Assembly: GCA_024279865.1 (NCBI GenBank)
Contig: JAJRRC010000101.1
Coordinates: forward strand, 1-61,438
Source: Planctomycetota bacterium
GTDB lineage: Bacteria > Planctomycetota > Phycisphaerae > Phycisphaerales > Phycisphaeraceae
DNA length: 61,438 nucleotides
Reading direction: 5' to 3'
Positions 54,461-61,438 of the stretch are shown here, piece by piece (within the stretch, counting starts at the first letter, position 1; every line of letters begins with the position of its first letter). A program made the position numbers and the translations under genes. The notes under the pieces were generated by a model. It did no database searches. It was not told the DNA's origin and saw nothing but the letters and a program-made list of their open reading frames with translations.

Positions 54461-55120
54461 ATGCGAACCCTTCTGTCCTCACCACCAAAAACGACCCATG
54501 CAAAATGGACTACCGGTTTCACGCTGATCGAACTTTTAGTCGTGATTTCAATAATTAGTATTTTGATCGCCATTTTGCTGCCCGCGCTTGCCAAAGCCAA
54601 GGATTCCGCCCGGGACATCCAGTGCAAGTCCATCAAAAGGCAGGTCGGCCTATTGATCTTGCAGTACACCAACGACTTTGAGTCTTTTCTGAACACGGCT
54701 GTAAACACGGGGAATGGTAAAGTTTTCAGCTATTACAAGGTCAACAACAAAACCCTTTATTGTCCAAACTCAGAACTGACTTATCAGGGAACGATTCAAC
54801 GAGAAAATTCCGTGAATGTGGGGGCCAAGATGGTGGGTTCCTCCGATTGGTTCGCGCTCAAAGACCAGTGTTTCAAATTGGATTCTATTGCGAGCCACTC
54901 TGAAAAGTTTTATTACACCGATGCCCCCGAATCGAGTAGTGCCCCCGGATGGTCCTCTCCCTATGTGTACCTGACAACGGGTGGCGCATTGACTGGCGTT
55001 GAGTATCGCCATCGTTCAGGAGCGACCAGCAACATGCTGTACCTCGACGGCCACGTGGCAACACTCCGTAAATACGAAGCCTCTTTGCTGACAGCCAGAA
55101 ACAACCATCTGATGCCATAA
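54461..55120 (+). CDS. Prepilin-like exported protein, H-x9-DG type (second copy)
   Basis: 219 residues. Signal [20 protein letters not shown] with cleavage after Gly is nearly identical to the first copy, followed by [20 protein letters not shown]. It shows [20 protein letters not shown] near the end. It differs strongly in the middle. A ribosome binding site GAAAGGA lies upstream, 12 bases after the regulator stop. It is paired with a small secreted peptide and a GH51-like gene. Confidence 0.9.
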   Translation: MRTLLSSPPKTTHAKWTTGFTLIELLVVISIISILIAILLPALAKAKDSARDIQCKSIKRQVGLLILQYTNDFESFLNTAVNTGNGKVFSYYKVNNKTLYCPNSELTYQGTIQRENSVNVGAKMVGSSDWFALKDQCFKLDSIASHSEKFYYTDAPESSSAPGWSSPYVYLTTGGALTGVEYRHRSGATSNMLYLDGHVATLRKYEASLLTARNNHLMP

Positions 55121-55179
55121 TCAAATGATTCCTGACTCTTTTTCACACTATACCGTTAGATACTTAAAAAGGTATTAAA

Positions 55180-55341
55180 GTGAACCACTTTCGAGCATTG
55201 TTATTCAGCCTTGTTTTATGCTCTCTTTTTAGCCATGCAATCACAGGTGACAGTACAACCCCAACACCCACCATTCATAAAAGGCAAAGCAATGCCCAAG
55301 CTCACGCACCTGTTTCCAGCCCGGTCGATGACTGCCATTGA
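55180..55341 (+). CDS. Small secreted peptide of 53 residues
   Basis: GTG start with AAAAAGG 6 bases upstream, in the gap between the prepilin-like and GH51-like genes. The sequence has a convincing signal peptide (NHFRALLFSLVLCSLFSHA) and a short hydrophilic mature part rich in Thr, Pro, Ser and Ala, ending PVSSPVDDCH. Its one Cys lies near the C-terminus. No family is recognised. It could be a short exported factor or a decayed gene. Confidence 0.5.
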   Translation: MNHFRALLFSLVLCSLFSHAITGDSTTPTPTIHKRQSNAQAHAPVSSPVDDCH

Positions 55342-55386
55342 ATTGACAAAAAATTAGAAGATTGAGTTTTCCCCCGAAAAAGGATT

Positions 55387-57772
55387 ATGTTTATGTTTGC
55401 CTCCAGACTATTTTGCCGCCTGTTGATATGTTTGTTTTTGTTGATCACATGGAACAGTCCTCTGCTCGGTGAAGAACAACTAAAAAACCCGACCTTCGAG
55501 CAAGGCCTCGGACATTGGACGTTTTATGTCCCCAAAAAAGTTCAACCCAACGTCACTCACAAAGTAGACCAAAACATTTTAACCCTTGAGTTTTCTTCTC
55601 CCGTCCGACCCAATGACGTTCAATTGATTCAATCGGTCGCGCTGAAAAAAGGGAAACACTATCAATTGGCCTTTGATGCTAAAAGTGATACCAATCAGGT
55701 CTACGTCGAGGTCATGTGCAACCAGCGAAACAAGCCTTGGGGAAATGTCGCATTAGGGACCAAACGCCAGATCATACCTCAATGGGTGCGTTATCGGTTC
55801 AATTTCATCGCAGACAAGACTGATCCACAAAACCCGCCTGTGATTCGATTGATGCTTGGAAATCCTTCGGGAGAAATTCAGCTACGCCAATTTTCTCTGA
55901 CCGAATCACTGCCCAAACAAAACGAACTGAGAAAAGGAACACTTCCCTCGGTTGATCTGAAAAATGGACAGTGGTCCTCCGATCGTGGAATCACCCTCAA
56001 CGATCAGGGCATCCTCACGCTCAAAGGCAATCCCAAAGAAGATCGCAAAACAGAATTGGTCCTCTCCTCGAGCGGATTCGCAGACCGAACGTTCTATCTG
56101 CTTGCAGAGGTCCGGGGAACAGGCATGAAATCCGGTGCCAAGTGGTGGCTCTCGCCCAAGATCGTCATTTCTCGGACCGACAAGCCAAAAGCTGCCCAGC
56201 GGAAAGAATTCACCCAAATTGAATTGCCCCAATGGACCTCCATCGTCTTGGCCTACACACCCAGTACCACCATGCCTGTCGCACCACAATTGAAGTTGCA
56301 ACTTCGCATGGAAAAATGCTATGGCACGATGCAGATTCGCAATGTTCGTCTGACGTTTGACAAGCCTGCCGCCCCGGAATTTCCATGTGCCATCCCACAG
56401 AACCCCGTCTGCAATCTGGCGATCAATACAAGCCAGCGAAAAACATTTAACAATGATCTTCTGGGAATGAATGGGAGCTTTCGACCGTTCGGCAAATGGC
56501 TCCCGCCCCATACCTACAAAAGCCCGGAAATACGCAAGATACTCAACCGCGTCCGTCCGGCAGTCCTTCGCTCCCCCGGCGGGACCATCGCCAACTGGTA
56601 CAACTACGAAACCGACATGTACCAACTCCCCGCCACGCCTGAAGGTTGTCATCTTTTCAATGCCATCCAATGGCACAATAACGCAGGCCACAAATTTGGC
56701 TTTGACGGCTTTGCGACCGTTTGCCGCGATAACGATATTGCCGCTTCGCTGGTATTTAATGTTCTTCAGGACTCTCCCGAAAAATGTGCTGCACGATTAA
56801 AAGACCGCAAAGCCCGTGGCCTGAACATTAAATGGGTCGAACTGGGCAATGAAAACGATACGCCTACGCAACGAGGTCCACAACTCAAAACCGTGCAAGA
56901 CTATATTCGTTTGACCAAGCCGATTGTGAAAGCTCTCAAGGCAGTGGATCCGGACATCCGCTATGCCGTCAACATTGCCAAAGCCAATACGCATGACTGG
57001 GGATTGCCCTGGCCCAAGAAAACTATTACGACGCGGTGGTCATGCACACCTACGGCTTCTTCGGCCAAAAAATAGCTTCCTCGATAGTGCCACCGTTAAA
57101 ATGGCATTTAGCAGCTACGGTAAAGTCCAGACGGCACTTCAAAACTACCGACAAATTTTCAACAACCGACCACTGCTCCTAAGCGAATGGGGACTCAACG
57201 GCAACCGGAACCTCGCGTTTAACCAGATGGCCACGCTGGGTACCTCTGATGTCTGGTTTGCCATTCTCGACGCTTTTGCCGACGGCATGCAAATCGAAAT
57301 GGCGACGATCCATGTTTTCTATGGCGCCCACATGGGACTGTACACCTGGGAGGGATCAGAAAATCCCAATCCCGTTGAAGCCCAAAAAACCACCCTTCGC
57401 AAACACCCTGACGCCGTATGGTTCGACATGGCTACATCCACATTTCGTAATACAGAGTTACTGCTCGCCAAGTCCGATGGCCCGATGCTCGACGAAAACA
57501 ATCCAGGCGTCATCGCCCGCGCCGCGATCAATGCCAAGGACGAAATTCAGATTCTGGCGGTGAATAAATACCCCACGCCATGCGAACTTAAAGTTGCCAT
57601 TGATGAGCAAGCCTATACGGGAACATGGACCCGATCCACACTGACCACACCAGATCCCTTTACACGAACACAATATCAACCCGATGAAGCCCCCTTGGTG
57701 CGAAAGAACGGGGCTGGCCGTATTTTCTTGCCGCCTTATTCGGTGAACCGGGTTGTGCTGAACAATCACTAG
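55387..57772 (+). pseudogene. Exported GH51-like glycosidase with carbohydrate-binding module, two frameshifts
   Basis: About 795 residues in three frames. A signal peptide (FCRLLICLFLLITWNSPLLG) leads into a CBM4/9-like beta-sandwich (LKNPTFEQGLGHWTFYVPKK) and a second beta domain. The barrel has RPAVLRSPGGTIANWYNYET, the acid/base Glu in WVELGNENDTP, MHTYGFFG, and the nucleophile Glu in PLLLSEWGLNGN. Homology moves to the second frame near 57012 (TGGCCC for an expected TGGGCCC) and to the third near 57067 (A6 for an expected A7). Both are 1-base losses in short homopolymers. It most resembles alpha-L-arabinofuranosidase. The last frame ends 57772 with a complete C-terminal domain. Confidence 0.78.
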
Positions 57773-57820
57773 ATCGCTCTCGTACGGCAGAAAACCATCT
57801 GTCGCGTTTTCTATATTTAG

Positions 57821-57897
57821 CAGACGCGCACGCTGTTAACTTGCGGCTTTGGCCAACGGTTGCAGATGAACAGAATCCGATTCTTCGGCGTTGTGAT
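57821..57897 (-). repeat. Composite repeat: CAGACGCGCACGC copy d plus shortened AATCC copy 4
   Basis: CAGACGCGCACGCTGTTAAC then TTGCGGCTTT (57821-57850), in the same orientation as copies a and c. At 57874-57897 AATCCGATTCTTCGGCGTTG and TGAT match the flanks of the 15885 copy with the central block missing. It fills much of the 219-base gap between convergent genes. Confidence 0.6.
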
Positions 57898-57991
57898 AGC
57901 GGTACAACCACAGAATCCTTGCTCACTGATAGCCTAAACACTTCAGTGAAAAGGGTTCTGATTGCCTCACAAATAGTCCACGTCTCGCGGG

Positions 57992-59515
57992 CTACTCTGG
58001 ATTGTGCCAATAGCGGTTGTCTTGGGCCAAAAGGCTGTCCGCAGCCTCTGGACCCCAAGTGCCTGCTGCGTAATTGGGCAGATCCTCTTGAGGGTTGGCT
58101 TTCCAATAGTCCAAGACGGGTTGAACAGCCTTCCAGGCGCATTCGATTTCATCTCGATGTTTGAACAGTGTCTGGTCGCCCCGGATGCAATCGTAGAGCA
58201 AGGTTGCGTAGCCGTCGGGTGGCTTGGCGTTCCATTGTTGTTCGTAATCGAATTCCATTTCGACATCTTTGACGTGCATGCCGTGGCCGGGAACTTTGCC
58301 TTCGAAACGAATGCGAATGCCTTCATCGGGCTGGACGTTGATGACAATTTGATTGGCTTTGTGTTGATGGGCCAACTGACGGAATAGCACATGGGGGGTG
58401 GGTTTGAAGTAGAGCACGATCTGGGTTGATTTTTTAGTCATGGCCTTACCGGATCGCAGGTAGAACGGCACACCACCCCACCGCCATGTATCAACAAACA
58501 TACGCATGGCGGTATAGGTATCGGTTTGGCTTTGCGGGTTGACACCTTGGGTCTCTCGGTAAGATTCAATGGCCTGGTCACCAAGCTGGCCGGCACCATA
58601 TTGACCACGCACAGCCAATTCTGGCACTTCGTCATAGCTTGGGACGCGCATGGCTTTGAAGATTTTAATTTTCTCAGTCCGCACATCCTCCGCATCAAGG
58701 CTCACCGGCGGCTCCATCGCCATGACGGCTAACACCTGAAGCAGGTGGCTTTGCACCATGTCTCGCATCGCCCCGCCGGTGGGACCGTCGTAGTAAGCGC
58801 CACGACTTTCAACGCCCACGGTTTCACTGGCAGTAATCTGCACATGATCGAGATAGCTGCGGTTCCAGATCGGCTCAAAAATGGTATTGGCAAAACGCAA
58901 CACCATCAGGTTCTGCACCAATTCTTTGCCTAGGTAATGATCGATGCGATAAATTTCTTCTTCATCAAAAACCGAGGCCAGGACATCGTTGAGATGGGCG
59001 GCACTGGCGGGATCTGAGCCAAAAGGTTTTTCGACCACAATGCGTTGCCAAGGCGGTTTTTCGCGGTTAATGCTACAGTATCGCCGCCCTTCGGTGACCA
59101 TTTCCGAGGCTCCGATATTCAAAATCGTAGGCTCAAAAAACTGAGGCGCCATGGAGAGATAATAAACCACATTTTCGCCGGTCCCATGGGCCTCGGCGAC
59201 TTGGGAAATGTGCTGTTTGATCCCCGCAAAAGCTTCGAGTTTGGTCGAATCCCCTGCGTGGTAGTGCAAATGGTCGGCAAAAGATTTCCACTGCTCTTTG
59301 TCAGCATAGGTCTGAGGCGAAAACTCATGCACTTTCTGGCGATATTCGTTATCGGTAAAAGCTGTTCGACTGACGCCAAGAATGGCAAATTTTTCAGGCA
59401 ATTGGCCACGGGCATACAAATCAAACAATGCGGGAATTAACTTGCGTTTGGTGAGATCACCTGATGCACCGAAAATCACCATCAGACATTGGCGGGGTGG
59501 GTTTTGAGAATCCAT
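57992..59515 (-). CDS. zwf: Glucose-6-phosphate 1-dehydrogenase
   Basis: 507 residues from ATG 59515 (MDSQNPPRQCLMVIFGASGD), the first ATG before the coenzyme loop GASGDLTKRKLIPALF. The active-site motif is EIYRIDHYLGKELVQNLMVL. KPFGSDPASA, FEPIWNRSYLDHVQIT and GVPFYLRSGKAM are also family hallmarks. It makes 6-phosphogluconolactone and NADPH from glucose-6-phosphate. The C-terminus lies 25 residues beyond a good IELYRP-like region. The upstream frame to 59647 has no support. Confidence 0.95.
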   Translation of the reverse strand: MDSQNPPRQCLMVIFGASGDLTKRKLIPALFDLYARGQLPEKFAILGVSRTAFTDNEYRQKVHEFSPQTYADKEQWKSFADHLHYHAGDSTKLEAFAGIKQHISQVAEAHGTGENVVYYLSMAPQFFEPTILNIGASEMVTEGRRYCSINREKPPWQRIVVEKPFGSDPASAAHLNDVLASVFDEEEIYRIDHYLGKELVQNLMVLRFANTIFEPIWNRSYLDHVQITASETVGVESRGAYYDGPTGGAMRDMVQSHLLQVLAVMAMEPPVSLDAEDVRTEKIKIFKAMRVPSYDEVPELAVRGQYGAGQLGDQAIESYRETQGVNPQSQTDTYTAMRMFVDTWRWGGVPFYLRSGKAMTKKSTQIVLYFKPTPHVLFRQLAHQHKANQIVINVQPDEGIRIRFEGKVPGHGMHVKDVEMEFDYEQQWNAKPPDGYATLLYDCIRGDQTLFKHRDEIECAWKAVQPVLDYWKANPQEDLPNYAAGTWGPEAADSLLAQDNRYWHNPE

Positions 59516-59591
59516 CTCCCCATCATATAGAATAATCACAACCTGGCAGACAAAATAACGCGGCCATGGAATCAAGTAATCTTGTTCTGCC

Positions 59592-60457
59592 TTACCAACA
59601 GGCTTCGCGTTGGAGCGGGGGGTCCATTTGTCGCAACATTTCCACACTGAACTTGTGCATCAACTGGGCTTGAACTTGGGCGACTTGAGGTTGGCCAAAG
59701 AGGTTGGTTAATTCTTTGGGGTCTTCGCGTAGATCGTAGAGTTCGCCTTCGTGGCCGTTGGAACAGACACTGAGTTTGTAACGGTCGGCGACCATCGTAG
59801 ATCGGCAAGGCATACACAACGGCTGAGCGCAATACGCCCGCTGAAAATTAACCCCTTCTTGTGCCAACGCATCGAGGCGAGGCGACTGAGCCAATGGATT
59901 ATCATTGCATCGCAGCGCATCATAGCGCATCCCATCAGCCGTCACCAAAAGAAGATTCGGTTGTTTGGACACAAAACCCCGCACATCCCTCTGGATGGTC
60001 GAGGGCTCCTTGCCCAGTTGGCGAGCGAGAACGGCCGTCGCGTCAAAGGCGGGGTCCTGGGTTTGTTCGCCTCGGATCATTTCCAGAAACCGCATGATGT
60101 GAGCGGGCTCTCCCCAGTGCATGCCGACGAAACGTTCGGGATGACGACGGGTTTTCTGCAAAACTGAAATCGGTAGCACCGATGTATTCGAAGCAATCGG
60201 GACGGTCTGGCCCACAATTTGTTCCAATTGATCAAAGACAGATTGCTTAATCTGGAGATCTTCCACAATACTCTCAATGATAAATTCACAAGGGGCCATG
60301 GCCTTAAGATTGCCCGTGGGCTGATAACGCTGTTCCCCATGTTCCGCATCGGCACAAGGCAACTGCATTTGCTGCTTCATCTGGGCCAAGGCTGCATCAA
60401 TCCCAGCCCAATCACGCCAACAAGAGGCTTGTTTTGTTCTTTGATATTTGCTGGCAT
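59592..60457 (-). pseudogene. Chimeric remnant: 3-hydroxyacyl-CoA dehydrogenase pieces joined to sulfatase pieces
   Basis: Three lesions are visible. The dehydrogenase begins at ATG 60457 (MPANIKEQNKPLVGVIGLGL), its NAD GxGxxG loop, but soon shifts frame and loses its next part, resuming as AALAQMKQQMQ. Then FIIESIVEDLQIKQSVFDQL, ASNTSVLPIS and ERFVGMHWGEPAHIM are typical HAD sequence. At about 59969 RDVRGFV runs into a sulfatase start (KQPNLLLVTADGMRYDALRC), which holds a Cys-x-Pro-x-Arg FGly-type site (CMPCRSTM). At about 59793 it jumps to a sulfatase end (GELYDLREDPKELTNLFGQP). An open frame of 291 codons crosses the last two joins. Three deletions in one place indicate decay, or a faulty assembly. 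Confidence 0.75.
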
Positions 60458-60479
60458 CTTTTCTCACTTTGCAGAGGAA

Positions 60480-61438
60480 TCAGGTCGCCAATTGAATATC
60501 ATGGCCCACACGGTATTGCTCTAAAGCTTTGGGGTCAAGTTGCACGCCAAGCCCGTTTCCATCAGGCACACGCACCAAGCCATTGGCAATATCTAGAGGT
60601 TTTACCAGGAGATCATGTTCACGCACCAGTCGGCCGAAGATATCGCTGGGAATGGTACACCCCTCAGCAGCGGCCGCAGCATGGACGTAGCTTGCTTCGA
60701 GAATCCCCAGATCAACTTCACTACCATGCCAACAGGGCTTGCCCGCCAAATGCGTCATCTCTGCAAGCCTGACAAACGCAGCCATCGGGCCGTTGAAGTT
60801 ATAAATATCACCTGCATCTAGAGCCAACGCTTCAAGCGTGTCCGCAGCATCCTGCCCATGCACGCAATAAGGCAATGACACATGCACTGCTACTTTCAAT
60901 CCACCCACCCCGCGTAAACGTTTGTATTGATCCAGTTGCTTACGATCAATCGGATCTTCAATCGCCAAGACGTTAAAACCTTCGAGCGACTGCATGATTT
61001 CCTTGGCATTTTGATAATCCCCCCAACGCTGGTTGGGATCGAAAATCATTTTCATTGACGGGCCACACTGCGAGTGAATTTCCTGCGCCCAAGCCCGAAC
61101 GTCGTCTTCATCGCTACATTTGAACTTAATGGTATCAAAGCCCATTTGCTGACCTTCAAACGCTTTACGCCCGGCATCAGCAGGCGTGCGCCTGCCTGTC
61201 CACATGCTCACCGCCACGCGACGGCGACACTTCCCGCCCAGCAATTGATAGACGGGAACTTTGAGCCGTTGACCCACGATATCGTAAACCGCCGACTCAA
61301 AACCATCGTATTCACGATCCAATGGAAACGGCAAGTGCGACAACTGGAGCGAGTTCAAAGGCATGCTGAGCAACGCCTCGGCATTGCGATGTAAATTTTC
61401 CAATGAAACGGCACGATAGGTTTCACCCAAGCCCACCA
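60480..61438 (-). CDS. Enolase-superfamily enzyme (mandelate racemase/muconate lactonising type), 5' end outside the window
   Basis: 319 codons visible; the frame stays open to the window edge with VGLGETYRA, normal inner sequence of this family, so the N-terminus lies beyond. The capping part is followed by the barrel. Metal ligands fit Asp in MKMIFDPNQRW and Glu in LAIEDPIDR, and HGSEVDLGI is in the C-terminal strand. The family removes protons alpha to carboxylates, often as sugar-acid dehydratases. The catalytic base set (KxK) is not fully clear (KFKCSDEDD). It ends 22 bases before the dehydrogenase remnant on the same strand, so they were probably one operon. Confidence 0.8.
   Translation of the reverse strand, partial: VGLGETYRAVSLENLHRNAEALLSMPLNSLQLSHLPFPLDREYDGFESAVYDIVGQRLKVPVYQLLGGKCRRRVAVSMWTGRRTPADAGRKAFEGQQMGFDTIKFKCSDEDDVRAWAQEIHSQCGPSMKMIFDPNQRWGDYQNAKEIMQSLEGFNVLAIEDPIDRKQLDQYKRLRGVGGLKVAVHVSLPYCVHGQDAADTLEALALDAGDIYNFNGPMAAFVRLAEMTHLAGKPCWHGSEVDLGILEASYVHAAAAAEGCTIPSDIFGRLVREHDLLVKPLDIANGLVRVPDGNGLGVQLDPKALEQYRVGHDIQLAT

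Noticed and set aside
1-61438. CRISPR array, phage or conjugative system
   Set aside because: No regularly spaced direct repeats with unique spacers, no cas, phage structural or transfer genes were seen; tandem repeats found are contiguous minisatellites.

Overview
The window most likely comes from a member of the Planctomycetota, probably close to the Phycisphaerae. The evidence is a fused exosortase/EpsI protein beside a very large TPR protein, two secreted prepilin-like proteins with an H-x9-DG type C-terminus, polysaccharide-degrading enzymes with sulfatase remnants, and the make-up of the housekeeping genes. This assignment is inferred from gene content; there is no rRNA in the window.

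Layout. 1-1.3 kb: the 5' end of an IS5-type transposase and a XerC/XerD recombinase. 1.5-8.8 kb: elongator tRNA-Met, a frameshifted Gfo/Idh/MocA oxidoreductase, purD, a membrane TPR protein, a DUF502 protein, hpf, a PTS EIIA and HPr. 8.9-15.8 kb: pssA, DUF2752, dapA, a nitrilase-family amidohydrolase, cdsA, infC (AUC start), an orphan DNA methyltransferase and a ferredoxin. 16-19.8 kb, all minus strand: a tightly overlapping set (unknown protein, NUDIX, VOC, 5'-nucleotidase) and moaE-nth-small ORF. 19.8-30.4 kb, minus strand: an exopolysaccharide/exosortase locus (polyprenyl-phosphate sugar-phosphate transferase, Wzc-like protein with a degenerate P-loop, 1488-residue TPR protein, exosortase-EpsI). 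30.5-38.9 kb: a PhoX-type protein, HTH-receiver regulator, truD, ilvE, a coiled-coil exported protein and a hybrid histidine kinase.

39.3-57.8 kb is a carbohydrate-use island: an unknown 813-residue protein, an L-arabinose-isomerase-like protein, a LacI regulator with a clear promoter and operator, a GH20-like enzyme, a prepilin-like protein, an AraC regulator, a GH36-like alpha-galactosidase, a decayed sulfatase, a GH-A clan glycosidase, a frameshifted GntR/LacI hybrid regulator, a second prepilin-like protein, a 53-residue secreted peptide and a GH51-like enzyme broken by two frameshifts. 57.9-61.4 kb holds zwf, a chimeric remnant joining 3-hydroxyacyl-CoA dehydrogenase to sulfatase pieces, and an enolase-superfamily enzyme cut by the window edge.

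Two themes cut across the window. First, short dispersed repeats: a G-tract minisatellite (about 12 bp units around TTCCGGGGG) at nine loci, several in frame inside genes where it encodes Pro/Gly tails, plus three other interspersed families. Second, gene decay or sequence error: several genes carry 1-2 base indels, and the sulfatases are deleted remnants. Boundaries and frames were read by eye; no similarity search was run.
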